Origin: Mangrovimonas sp. YM274
GTDB taxonomy: Bacteria; Bacteroidota; Bacteroidia; Flavobacteriales; Flavobacteriaceae
DNA length: 64,000 nt
Direction of reading: 5' to 3'
Assembly (NCBI RefSeq): GCF_030908385.1
Contig: NZ_CP133091.1
Coordinates: 2,723,501 to 2,787,500, forward strand
The notes under the pieces were generated by a model that searched no databases, had not been told where the DNA came from, and saw nothing but the letters and a program-made list of their open reading frames with translations. Positions 33,455 through 41,632 of the stretch are shown here, piece after piece. How positions within the stretch are numbered: position 1 is the first letter of the stretch; each line of letters begins with the position of its first letter. A program made the translations under genes and the position numbers.

Positions 33455-34216
33455 ATGCTCAAACTATCAGGGGTAATTATTACCTATAACGAAGAACGAA
33501 ACATTGAACGCTGCCTACAATCTTTGGTAGGCGTTGTTGACGAAATTGTGGTGGTTGACTCATTTTCAACAGATAACACCAAAGCCATCTGTGAGAAATA
33601 CAAAGTTACTTTTATTGAACAACGCTTTTTAGGTTATATAGAACAAAAAAACTTTGCCCTCCAACAGGCCTCTTATGATCACATTGTTTCCTTGGATGGT
33701 GACGAAGCACTTTCTGATACACTTAGAGATTCTATATTAAACCTTAAAAACAATTGGCAATGGGATGGATATTATTGTAACCGTTTCAATAATTTCTGTG
33801 GACAGTGGATCAAACATTCCGATTGGTATCCCAACAGAAAACTTAGAGTATTCGATCGTAGAAAAGCGTCTTGGAAAGGCATCAATCCACACGACAATGT
33901 GGTCTTGCACGACTCAAAAGCCAAAACGGGACAATTAAAAGGTGATTTATTGCATTGGACGTACCAAACCTATTCCGAATTCAATCAAAAAACGGAGTAC
34001 TTTTCAAGCATTGCCGCCAAAGCTTATTTTGATTTAGGCAAAAAGGCTACTATTTGGAACATTGTCTTCAATCCTACTTGGGCATTTTTTAAAGCCTATT
34101 TTTTAAGATTGGGATTTTTGGATGGCTTAAACGGTTTGGTAATCTGCATTCAAACCGCCAACATTACGTTTTTAAAATATACAAAATTACGAGAACTCTC
34201 TAAGAAGAAATTTTGA
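33455..34216 (+). CDS. WaaE/KdtX-like family 2 glycosyltransferase
   Basis: GT-A enzyme of 253 residues from the ATG at 33455; an upstream extension would run through the divergent gene and lacks homology. Motifs are SGVIITYNEERNIERCLQSL, VVDSFSTDNT and SLDGDEALSD. The following WYPNRKLRVFDRRKASWKG and INPHDNVVL match lipopolysaccharide core beta-1,4-glucosyltransferases of the WaaE/KdtX group. A C-terminal hydrophobic segment near residues 205-235 may contact the membrane. The Kdo-kinase-like gene converges on it with a 3-base gap, which supports a role in inner-core LPS. Confidence 0.88.
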   Translation: MLKLSGVIITYNEERNIERCLQSLVGVVDEIVVVDSFSTDNTKAICEKYKVTFIEQRFLGYIEQKNFALQQASYDHIVSLDGDEALSDTLRDSILNLKNNWQWDGYYCNRFNNFCGQWIKHSDWYPNRKLRVFDRRKASWKGINPHDNVVLHDSKAKTGQLKGDLLHWTYQTYSEFNQKTEYFSSIAAKAYFDLGKKATIWNIVFNPTWAFFKAYFLRLGFLDGLNGLVICIQTANITFLKYTKLRELSKKKF

Positions 34217-34219
34217 TTA

Positions 34220-34972
34220 CTATTTCCAAAATTTAAGCATCTTTTTCAGACGCTGCTTTCTAAGATGCCTATTCTGGAACTCATTAGTGTATTGCCACAT
34301 TAACTTACAAACTTCATTATAATCTTCACCACTACACTTTGAATATTCATCGCTCATTACTTCCACCATAGACTTATGGATTGTAAGACGAGCAAAGTTT
34401 TTAATTCGGGTTTCAAAATTCATGGGCCCAAATTTCATCCTATTCAGATCTACCAAAAAAAATTTATACTCATTCCCTTCCTTCTTTATTAAAGTATTAC
34501 CTGGCGAATGATCTAAAAAGTTTACACCTTTTTGATGTAGTTCATATGTAAACCTAGTGAAACTGCGTAAAATAGTATCGTAATCTGGATAATCGAATTG
34601 TTTGGTTAATTCCCTGTAAGTTAAATCAGATTCCAATTGCTCACTCACATAAAAGCTCTTTTTAAACAAAAAAGGGGTAAAGGATTCAAAGTAGGCAATA
34701 GGCATTGGGGTGCCAATCCCTAACTCCATTAACCTATTAGCATATTCAAAGGAACGCTGGGCTTTACTTTTTCTAAAAAACCTGTAAACTATCTGGTTTA
34801 TCAGGTTAGGAATTTTAAATGACTTGATATTAATAGTTTTTCCATCTAATTGAAATAACTTTAATTTATTCCTAGAATCTTTAATGGAATTTCCTGTATT
34901 GTCAAACTCATTTATGAATTCACAAATAGACTCGCTTAACCCAAGGTATTCACTTTGAAATACTTTCTTCAT
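34220..34972 (-). CDS. Kdo/WaaP family lipopolysaccharide kinase
   Basis: Predicted kinase of LPS inner-core sugar (KdkA type), 250 residues, cytoplasmic and peripheral. Protein-kinase-like features are visible: Lys50 or Lys53 in NIKSFKIP as the ATP-binding Lys, Glu111 (YVSEQL) at the hinge, the catalytic loop LHQKGVNFLDHSPGNTLI with Asp154 and Asn159, and the DFG-equivalent LVDLNRMKF with Asp175. Its family phosphorylates Kdo or heptose. Together with the WaaE-like enzyme it places this cluster in core oligosaccharide synthesis. No exact TAnnTTTG box precedes the start; TAATATTG comes close. Confidence 0.85.
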   Translation of the reverse strand: MKKVFQSEYLGLSESICEFINEFDNTGNSIKDSRNKLKLFQLDGKTINIKSFKIPNLINQIVYRFFRKSKAQRSFEYANRLMELGIGTPMPIAYFESFTPFLFKKSFYVSEQLESDLTYRELTKQFDYPDYDTILRSFTRFTYELHQKGVNFLDHSPGNTLIKKEGNEYKFFLVDLNRMKFGPMNFETRIKNFARLTIHKSMVEVMSDEYSKCSGEDYNEVCKLMWQYTNEFQNRHLRKQRLKKMLKFWK

Positions 34973-35015
34973 GAAGCAATATTACAAAGTTTTAAACAAT
35001 GTAAAAAACTAATAT

Positions 35016-35023
35016 TAACTTTG
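35016..35023 (+). promoter_or_regulatory. Predicted -7 box for the TsaC/Sua5-like gene
   Basis: TAACTTTG, an exact TAnnTTTG match 18 bases before the ATG at 35042, in the divergent gap from the Kdo-kinase gene. Confidence 0.55.
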
Positions 35024-35041
35024 CTCTAAATTTATATTGAG

Positions 35042-35602
35042 ATGCACAAGGAAGTCAAAAAAGCCTTTGAAACTTTAATAGAGGGCGGTACTATTCTCTA
35101 CCCTACTGATACGGTTTGGGGCATTGGTTGTGACGCCTCCAACCCTGAGGCCGTCCAAAAAGTGTATGAGCTAAAACAACGCAGCGATTCCAAAGCCTTA
35201 ATTTGCTTGGTCGCCGATGAGCGCATGCTCAAAAAGTACATCAAAGACATCCCTGCTGCCGCCCCTGACTTCTTTGACATTCCAGGGCAGCCTATCACCA
35301 TAATTTATGACGGTCCACAAAACTTGGCTCCCAATCTCGTGGGCAGCGACGACACCATTGCCATCAGGATTCCAGACAACGACTTCTGTTTTCAGTTGCT
35401 GAGAAAGTTTAACAGTGCCATTGTATCCACCTCAGCCAATATCAGTGGGCAACCTACCCCAACTTCCTTCGAAGAAATCTCTGAGGAGATTTTAAAAGGT
35501 GTGGACTATGTTGTAAATTTGCCCAGCGAAAAATCAAAAACAAAACCGTCCTCTATCATTAAGCTTGGTAAAGATGGTGAAGTTAAAATTATAAGGAAGT
35601 AA
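35042..35602 (+). CDS. L-threonylcarbamoyladenylate synthase (TsaC/YrdC domain only)
   Basis: Makes threonylcarbamoyl-AMP from Thr, bicarbonate and ATP for t6A37 modification of ANN-decoding tRNAs. The 186 residues cover just the YrdC domain, with no Sua5 C-terminal domain. Motifs are GGTILYPTDTVWGIGCDA, KQRSDSKALICLVAD, PGQPITIIYDG, IAIRIPDNDF and IVSTSANISGQPTPTSFEEI. The neighbouring CCA-adding enzyme 72 bases downstream also serves tRNA maturation, so the pair could be expressed together. Confidence 0.93.
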   Translation: MHKEVKKAFETLIEGGTILYPTDTVWGIGCDASNPEAVQKVYELKQRSDSKALICLVADERMLKKYIKDIPAAAPDFFDIPGQPITIIYDGPQNLAPNLVGSDDTIAIRIPDNDFCFQLLRKFNSAIVSTSANISGQPTPTSFEEISEEILKGVDYVVNLPSEKSKTKPSSIIKLGKDGEVKIIRK

Positions 35603-35674
35603 TCTCCTAAATTTCAATCGATCAATTTCAAACAAAGTCTAGAAATTGAAGTTTTGAAAACTGGCATTTCATTG

Positions 35675-37120
35675 ATGAATTACAAAGAAGCACTCAAGCA
35701 CCCCCTGTTTAAAATTGTATCTCAAGCGGCACAAGAACTTAACATCGATGCCTATGTTATTGGCGGCTATGTAAGAGACTATATTTTAGAACGAGATTCT
35801 AAAAAAGATATTGACATTGTAGCCATTGGAAGCGGTATTGCATTGGCCAAACAAGTCTCCAAATTATTGCCCAACAATCCCAAAGTTCAAGTTTTTAAAA
35901 CCTACGGAACGGCCATGTTGCGTTATGAGGATATTGAAGTTGAATTTGTTGGTGCCCGCAAGGAAAGCTACCAAGAGCACAGCCGCAACCCCATTGTGGA
36001 AGATGGTACTTTGGAAGACGATCAAAACCGAAGAGATTTTACCATCAATGCTTTAGCCTTAAACTTAGCAGAAAATGCGTTTGGTGATTTATTGGATCCT
36101 TTCAATGGACTAAAGGACATGGAAGCCAAGATTATCCGTACACCTTTAGACCCAGACATCACCTATAGCGATGATCCGTTACGCATGATGCGGGCCATTC
36201 GGTTTGCAACGCAATTGGGCTTCAAAATTGAAAAAGCGTCTTTGGAGGCTATTAGCCGAAACAAAGATCGGATTAACATCATTACCAAAGAGCGCATCGT
36301 AACGGAGCTGAATAAAATTCTTGAAAGTGAAAAACCTTCCATTGGATTCCTTCTTTTGGAAAAAACAGGGTTGCTTCACTATATCCTTCCAGAACTCACG
36401 GCTCTTAAAGGCATAGATGAAGTGGAAGGGCAACGACACAAGGACAACTTTTACCATACCTTGGAAGTCGTCGACAACATTTCCTTAAACACAGATAATG
36501 TGTGGTTACGTTGGGCGGCCTTGTTGCACGATATAGGAAAAGCACCTACCAAACGCTTTAGTAAAAAGGTTGGATGGACCTTTCATGGGCACGAATTTGA
36601 AGGCTCCAAAATGGTATTTCATTTATTCAAACGGCTTAAAATGCCTTTAAACGACAAAATGAAATTTGTTCAAAAGATGGTGTTTATGAGCTCTCGTCCT
36701 ATCATTTTGGCCAGCGATATGGTTACCGATTCTGCTGTAAGACGCTTGGTATTTGACGCAGGTGATTATGTGGAAGATTTAATGACCCTTTGTGAAGCAG
36801 ACATTACTACCAAAAATCCAAAACGCTTTAAAAAATACCATAACAATTTTAAGATTGTAAGGCAAAAAATAGTTGAAGTTGAGGAGCGCGACCATGTTAG
36901 AAATTTTCAGCCTCCTGTTTCAGGAGAAGAAATCATGGCAACCTTCAACCTTAAACCTTCAAGAGAAATTGGCATCATTAAAGAAACCATTAAAGAAGCT
37001 ATTTTGGAAGGCGATATTCCAAATGAGCACGAAGCCGCTTACCAATTGATGCTTAAAGAAGGGGAACGATTGGGACTTAAAGCTGTTAACGACCAAAATA
37101 AAATATCTAAAAAACCATAA
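35675..37120 (+). CDS. CCA tRNA nucleotidyltransferase with HD domain
   Basis: Adds or repairs the 3' CCA end of tRNA; 481 residues from the ATG at 35675 (a TTG at 35654 would add seven residues). The class II nucleotidyltransferase head has VIGGYVRDYIL and the metal-binding DIDIVAIG, then RRDFTINALALNL and DPDITYSDDPLRMMRAIRFA. An HD domain follows (LLHDIGKAPTK with FHGHEFEGSKM), as in enzymes with phosphohydrolase activity. The length and domain order are normal for Bacteroidota. It lies between the TsaC-like gene and heme A synthase (11-base gap), so transcription may run through. Confidence 0.93.
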   Translation: MNYKEALKHPLFKIVSQAAQELNIDAYVIGGYVRDYILERDSKKDIDIVAIGSGIALAKQVSKLLPNNPKVQVFKTYGTAMLRYEDIEVEFVGARKESYQEHSRNPIVEDGTLEDDQNRRDFTINALALNLAENAFGDLLDPFNGLKDMEAKIIRTPLDPDITYSDDPLRMMRAIRFATQLGFKIEKASLEAISRNKDRINIITKERIVTELNKILESEKPSIGFLLLEKTGLLHYILPELTALKGIDEVEGQRHKDNFYHTLEVVDNISLNTDNVWLRWAALLHDIGKAPTKRFSKKVGWTFHGHEFEGSKMVFHLFKRLKMPLNDKMKFVQKMVFMSSRPIILASDMVTDSAVRRLVFDAGDYVEDLMTLCEADITTKNPKRFKKYHNNFKIVRQKIVEVEERDHVRNFQPPVSGEEIMATFNLKPSREIGIIKETIKEAILEGDIPNEHEAAYQLMLKEGERLGLKAVNDQNKISKKP

Positions 37121-37131
37121 ACATTTATAAC

Positions 37132-38154
37132 GTGGCAAACCCAACAAAAGACAACAGAAAAGTCATCTATTGGTTACTCACAGGATGCTTTCTTATTTTT
37201 ATCATGGTAATTGTTGGTGGCATCACCCGACTTACAGACTCTGGACTTTCAATTTCAAATTATAAATTAATCACTGGAACCATTCCCCCTATTGGCGAAG
37301 CAGAATGGCAGGAAGCCTTTGAACTTTACCAACAGCATCCCGAATTTAAACATTACAATTCGCATTTCACTTTAGACGATTTTAAAAGTATTTACTTCTG
37401 GGAATGGCTGCACCGCCTGATTGGTAGAGTGATTGGCTTGGTATTTTTCTTCCCGTTTGTGTATTTTTTGGTGACCAAGCAACTCACCAAATCCACGATA
37501 AAAAAGAGTATTGTCCTTATGGGACTGGGTGCCTTTCAAGGATTTTTGGGTTGGTACATGGTAAAAAGCGGATTGGTAGATATGCCGGATGTTAGCCATT
37601 TTAGATTGGCAGCTCACCTTACAACCGCATTTTTAACTTTTGCAGCCACGCTGTGGGTAGCACTGGATTTAATTTACCCAGAACGCAAACCTGCCAACAT
37701 TAAATTTAGAAATATCACTATTGTCGCTTACATCGCTTTAATAGTTCAAATAATTTACGGTGCCTTTGTTGCTGGATTAAAAGCAGGTTTAGTACATAAC
37801 CACTGGCCTTTAATGAATGAAGGCAAATTTATACACCAGTCGGCTTATATTGTAGAACCCTTTTATAAAAACTGGATAGAAAACCCTAGCGGCATACAGT
37901 TTATACATCGCACATTTGCCTATATCGTGGTTGCTTTAATTGTGATTCTTTGGAATAAAGCCAGAAAAACGGCACTAACAGTACAACAAAAACAGGGTGT
38001 TAATTTACTGGTACTACTGGTTGGAGTCCAGTTTCTACTTGGAGTTTTAACCTTACTATTTTACGTTCCTATCTGGTTGGGCGTGCTACACCAAGTTGGT
38101 GCATTTTTCCTATTAAGCACCATGACTTTTACACTTCACAGATTTACCAAATAA
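37132..38154 (+). CDS. ctaA: Heme A synthase (COX15/CtaA)
   Basis: Oxidises heme O to heme A for aa3-type cytochrome oxidases. It is an eight-helix membrane protein of 340 residues. Heme-ligand His motifs are EWLHRLIGRVIGLVFF near residue 91, HFRLAAHLTTAF near 157, FIHRTFAYIVV near 261 and VLHQVGAFFLL near 325. The N-terminal VGGITRLTDSGLSI is the family signature. The start is GTG at 37132, 11 bases after the CCA gene. Its presence shows that the organism respires oxygen with heme A; the oxidase itself is not in the window. Confidence 0.95.
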   Translation: MANPTKDNRKVIYWLLTGCFLIFIMVIVGGITRLTDSGLSISNYKLITGTIPPIGEAEWQEAFELYQQHPEFKHYNSHFTLDDFKSIYFWEWLHRLIGRVIGLVFFFPFVYFLVTKQLTKSTIKKSIVLMGLGAFQGFLGWYMVKSGLVDMPDVSHFRLAAHLTTAFLTFAATLWVALDLIYPERKPANIKFRNITIVAYIALIVQIIYGAFVAGLKAGLVHNHWPLMNEGKFIHQSAYIVEPFYKNWIENPSGIQFIHRTFAYIVVALIVILWNKARKTALTVQQKQGVNLLVLLVGVQFLLGVLTLLFYVPIWLGVLHQVGAFFLLSTMTFTLHRFTK

Positions 38155-38166
38155 CCGAAAATAGAT

Positions 38167-38174
38167 TACATTTG
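38167..38174 (+). promoter_or_regulatory. Predicted -7 box for the pRiA4b-like gene, leaderless arrangement
   Basis: TACATTTG, an exact TAnnTTTG match, separated from the ATG at 38179 by only four bases, so the predicted transcript begins at the start codon. Confidence 0.5.
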
Positions 38175-38178
38175 TAAT

Positions 38179-38697
38179 ATGATTTACAGATTTAGGATTA
38201 TACTGGACAACGACACAGAAGATGATGTTTTTCGTGATTTAGAAATTCGCGAAACAGATACTTTGGAAGACCTTCATAATACCATTACCCAATCCTTCGG
38301 GTTTGATGGTACCGAAATGGCTTCCTTTTACATAAGTAATGATACTTGGGAACAGGGTGAGGAAATTTCATTGTTTGATATGAGCGACGGCATGAATTCC
38401 GTTCGCTTAATGAATGAAACCACGCTTAATGATGTGGTCCATGAAAATCAAACCAAGCTAATTTATGTGTACGATTTTTTGACCATGTGGACCTTTTTTG
38501 TAGAATTGGCCGAGATTGTTGAAGAAGCTGAAGGCATGGATTATCCTAACCTGATGTTTGTACATGGACAAATACCAGATGAAGCTCCTGAAAAAGCTTT
38601 TGAAGCGGATGATATGATGGACGACTTCAATGAATTTGATGACGATTTAGACCTAGACGATTACGAAAGTCTAGACTTTGACGAAAACTGGAATTAA
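38179..38697 (+). CDS. Plasmid pRiA4b ORF-3-like protein
   Basis: Cytoplasmic acidic protein of 172 residues. The N-terminal 130 residues (IYRFRIILDNDTEDDVFRDLE, then FGFDGTEMASFYISND and LIYVYDFLTMWTFFVEL) match the pRiA4b ORF-3-like family, ubiquitin-like beta-grasp proteins first seen on plasmids and near transposons. The tail (about 135-172) is almost wholly Asp/Glu with aromatic residues. No mobile element surrounds it, so this looks like a chromosomal flavobacterial member; function unknown. It ends 8 bases from the convergent unrecognised gene. Confidence 0.8.
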   Translation: MIYRFRIILDNDTEDDVFRDLEIRETDTLEDLHNTITQSFGFDGTEMASFYISNDTWEQGEEISLFDMSDGMNSVRLMNETTLNDVVHENQTKLIYVYDFLTMWTFFVELAEIVEEAEGMDYPNLMFVHGQIPDEAPEKAFEADDMMDDFNEFDDDLDLDDYESLDFDENWN

Positions 38698-38705
38698 GAA
38701 CACCT

Positions 38706-39767
38706 TTAAAAGAAATTTTTCATATTCATGCCTTGGTAGTTTCGTTTTACGAAATCCAAGGCATTTTTCATAATAGTCCCCATACTTTCACTGCGCCTAA
38801 ACTCTACATCCAAGGTGTATTTATAAATAGCCTCCCTTAATTGATTAATATGCTCAGGGATTGATAAGGTATCCTCCTCCATACACTCCAAAAGTTCAGA
38901 AATTCTGTCATGATAACTAATCATTCTTCTGGCCACAATTGAGCGTTCCTCAACTTTATATTGTTCGATGGATTCCTTCTGAATTTTCTCCCTTACCAGT
39001 TCCACCATTTTAAAGTTCTCCTTGAAAAATTGAGGTCTATATACATTAAACTTTCCTTCGTAGGATTGTTGGTCAAAATCTATAGCTCGAATTTTAAACA
39101 CCACATGGTCAAAATCATGGGTAGGCACGATGACATAGTTATAGGAACGCATATCCCCTAACAACCTAATCATACAGCGCTCATTGAATTTTATAAACTC
39201 TTTAGCTATTTGCGATTTTTCGGAAGGGGAACATTCGGGCAGCATGTTCTTAATAAATTCATCCCCAGGAATACCGGCAATATGCTCTTCTATAAGAGTG
39301 TTTTTATACACTAGGAAGTTCAAGTTATACGGGGACAGCATGTGTTCAAATTCCAAACCATATACTCTGGAGGCATCAGCCTTTTTCACATAAAAATAGG
39401 TGTAATTATCATTTAGGACATTTCTAATTTTCACACGGAAAGGCTTAGAGTTTCCAAACGTACAAAAGTCAATGGCATCAACATTTAGGTACTTAAAAAT
39501 ATTTTCATTTCCATCGGATATCAGTATGGAATACACCCGTTTTAAACTTAGATCGATTTCCTCCCGTTCAAACTCGTTGTAATAAACACGAATCCAAAGG
39601 GTGTCCTCTCCTTGGTTGTCATACACCACCACGGAACCTTGAAACCGCAGTAAATCTTCATAAAAAATAGGCAGACGTATATTGCGGTTATACTCTTGCA
39701 AATAATTGTGTAACTTACTGCCTATTGGGTAGGAAGGCTTTTTTTTGGATATTTTTAAATCGTCCAT
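38706..39767 (-). CDS. Unrecognised protein with a kinase-like residue pattern
   Basis: I do not recognise a named family for this 353-residue cytoplasmic protein. It has no signal peptide, membrane segment or repeat. From about residue 120 the order of conserved-looking motifs imitates an ATP-dependent kinase fold: YFYVKKA (Lys128/129, candidate ATP-binding Lys), YGLEFEHM (Glu139 or 141, helix-C Glu), LIEEHIAGIPGDEF (hinge, 159-171), LLGDMRSYNYVIV (catalytic-loop-like, Asp205 and Asn210), and RAIDFDQQSY (DFG-like, Asp230). The N-terminal 110 residues are a separate beta-rich domain, and the C-terminal 100 are helical. It is divergent from the ABC exporter ATPase (96-base gap). The kinase idea is inference. 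Confidence 0.7.
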   Translation of the reverse strand: MDDLKISKKKPSYPIGSKLHNYLQEYNRNIRLPIFYEDLLRFQGSVVVYDNQGEDTLWIRVYYNEFEREEIDLSLKRVYSILISDGNENIFKYLNVDAIDFCTFGNSKPFRVKIRNVLNDNYTYFYVKKADASRVYGLEFEHMLSPYNLNFLVYKNTLIEEHIAGIPGDEFIKNMLPECSPSEKSQIAKEFIKFNERCMIRLLGDMRSYNYVIVPTHDFDHVVFKIRAIDFDQQSYEGKFNVYRPQFFKENFKMVELVREKIQKESIEQYKVEERSIVARRMISYHDRISELLECMEEDTLSIPEHINQLREAIYKYTLDVEFRRSESMGTIMKNALDFVKRNYQGMNMKNFF

Positions 39768-39863
39768 AATTATAAAATTAGTCTAATTTAAAGCTTTTGC
39801 AAATACCTTGTAACAAAAGCCAAGGATGCTCGTCATATTTTTAACCATTCAATTATAAATACT

Positions 39864-40760
39864 TTGGAACCAATCCTTACTATTAACAATCTTACCAAAA
39901 AATTTGGCTATCTCACAGCCGTCAAAGATTTAAGTTTTACTATCAACAAAGGCAATGTTTATGGGATTTTAGGCCCTAACGGAAGTGGTAAGTCTACTAC
40001 TTTGGGGATTGTCCTAAATGTAGTCAATAAAACCTCAGGTAGCTTTCATTGGTTTGATGGCAACATTAGCACCCATAATGCGCTTAAAAAAGTAGGAGCT
40101 ATTATTGAACGTCCGAATTTCTATCCGTACATGACGGCCTACCAAAACCTTAAATTGGTGTGTAAAATTAAAGGAGTGCCATTTGAAAAAATTCAAGAAA
40201 AACTGGAAGTCGTTGGATTACTGGACCGTAAGGACCATAAATTCAAAACCTATTCCTTGGGTATGAAACAACGTTTGGCCATTGCCTCTGCCCTTCTCAA
40301 CGACCCCGAAATACTCATTTTGGACGAACCTACCAATGGTTTGGACCCCCAGGGTATCCACCAAATAAGAGAGATTATAAAAAGTATTGCTGCTAACGGC
40401 ACAACTATATTGTTGGCCTCCCACTTATTGGATGAAGTTGAAAAAGTATGCTCCCACGTGGTTGTCCTGAGAAAAGGTGTCAAGCTATATGCCGGCCGTG
40501 TGGATGAAATGATTAATAGCTATGGATTCTTTGAGCTAAAAGCTTCGGAAGAAAGCAAACTATTAATGGTTTTAGAAAACAATCCGGCCTTTGGAAAACT
40601 GAAAACCGAGAACGGTTTGATTACCGCCTTTCTAAATGAACCTATGGAAGCTTCCACTTTTAATAAATTCATGTTTGAACAAGGTATCACACTTTCGCAT
40701 TTAGTAAAACGCAAAGAAAGCCTAGAAGAACAATTCTTACAACTTACCGACAACAAATAA
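39864..40760 (+). CDS. ABC transporter ATP-binding protein
   Basis: Cytoplasmic ATPase of an ABC-2-type exporter, 298 residues. Walker A is GPNGSGKST near residue 39, the signature is YSLGMKQRLAIASALL near 131, Walker B is ILILDEPTNGLDPQG near 151, and the switch His is in LLASHLLDEVEK. The C-terminal 80 residues match the regulatory domain of drug/bacitracin-type (CcmA) ATPases. The start is TTG at 39864, since the first ATG codons lie inside Walker A sequence. The permease begins 21 bases downstream. The substrate is unknown. Confidence 0.92.
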   Translation: MEPILTINNLTKKFGYLTAVKDLSFTINKGNVYGILGPNGSGKSTTLGIVLNVVNKTSGSFHWFDGNISTHNALKKVGAIIERPNFYPYMTAYQNLKLVCKIKGVPFEKIQEKLEVVGLLDRKDHKFKTYSLGMKQRLAIASALLNDPEILILDEPTNGLDPQGIHQIREIIKSIAANGTTILLASHLLDEVEKVCSHVVVLRKGVKLYAGRVDEMINSYGFFELKASEESKLLMVLENNPAFGKLKTENGLITAFLNEPMEASTFNKFMFEQGITLSHLVKRKESLEEQFLQLTDNK

Positions 40761-40781
40761 ACAGCAACCAATACCCTCCCT

Positions 40782-41606
40782 ATGTTACGTCTTTTAAATC
40801 TGGAATTACAAAAATTATTATTGAACAGGGTAAGTACAGTACTCATTTTTATATCGTTTATATTACCCTTTACCGTATTGATTTTATCCTCAATAAAAAT
40901 TAATTTCTTTAACCTCTTTACTTTAGAATTAGGTGAGCTTGGCGTTTTTAACTTCCCTATTATTTGGCATATTACCACGTTTTTTGCATCCCAATTCAAG
41001 TTTTTCTTTGCTATTGTAGTAGTTAGCATGATTGGCAACGAATACAGCAACAAAACCCTCAAACAAAACCTGATTGACGGATTGAGCAAAAAAGAGTTCA
41101 TTCTATCCAAGTTTTATACCATTATATTTTTCTCTTTGCTTGCAACTATTTTAATTGGGGTTGCAGCCTTTTGTATAGGAATGTATTACTCCAGTTACAA
41201 AGAAGCGTCCATAATTTTTAGAGAAACCAACTTTTTATTGGCCTACTTTGTAAAATTGGTTGGCTTCTTTAGTTTATGTCTCTTATTTGGAATGCTTGTA
41301 AAACGATCCGCTTTCGCCCTGGCTTTTCTATTCGTTCTATATATTCTAGAATGGATTGTGTTTGGTTTATTAGTATGGCAAACCAATATGGAACTAGCCG
41401 AAAAGATTCAAAATTTCTTCCCCTTAAAGTCCATGTACAAACTCATCGACCAGCCTTTTCAGCGCATCATGATGACCAAATTTCCAGAAAAAATGGATTT
41501 GGCCTATGACTATGCCGTTCACTGGTATGAAATTGTTATTGTTTTAGGGTGGACAGCCATTTTTGTCATTTTATCCTACAAATTATTAAAAAATCGGGAT
41601 TTATGA
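40782..41606 (+). CDS. ABC-2 family transporter permease
   Basis: Inner-membrane subunit of the preceding ATPase, 274 residues with six predicted helices. The pattern is the usual ABC-2 one: an N-terminal helix after MLRLLNLELQKLLLNRVSTV, then MIGNEYSNKTLKQNLIDGLSKKEFILSKF, a cytoplasmic coupling region found in bacitracin- and gliding-type exporters. A large loop follows helix 5. The stop is 26 bases before the first T9SS type B gene, whose -7 box begins one base after the stop, so these genes are probably expressed separately. Confidence 0.87.
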   Translation: MLRLLNLELQKLLLNRVSTVLIFISFILPFTVLILSSIKINFFNLFTLELGELGVFNFPIIWHITTFFASQFKFFFAIVVVSMIGNEYSNKTLKQNLIDGLSKKEFILSKFYTIIFFSLLATILIGVAAFCIGMYYSSYKEASIIFRETNFLLAYFVKLVGFFSLCLLFGMLVKRSAFALAFLFVLYILEWIVFGLLVWQTNMELAEKIQNFFPLKSMYKLIDQPFQRIMMTKFPEKMDLAYDYAVHWYEIVIVLGWTAIFVILSYKLLKNRDL

Positions 41607-41614
41607 TATATTTG
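41607..41614 (+). promoter_or_regulatory. Predicted -7 box for the first T9SS type B gene
   Basis: TATATTTG, exact TAnnTTTG, right after the permease stop codon and 18 bases before the ATG at 41633. Confidence 0.5.
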
Positions 41615-41629
41615 ATAGCCATAGCTATC
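41614..41629 (+). promoter_or_regulatory. 5'-leader inverted repeat
   Basis: GATAGC and GCTATC form 6-bp arms around CATA. If the -7 box is right, the hairpin spans the transcript start, with only its 3' half certain to be transcribed, so it is as likely to be a DNA operator. Confidence 0.35.
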
Positions 41630-41632
41630 TAG

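Noticed and set aside
38179-38697. A transposon passenger gene marking an insertion sequence
   Set aside because: No transposase, terminal inverted repeats or target duplication were seen around it.
40520-41110. A 196-codon antisense frame across the ABC ATPase and permease junction
   Set aside because: Both plus-strand genes have strong motifs; the antisense frame has none.
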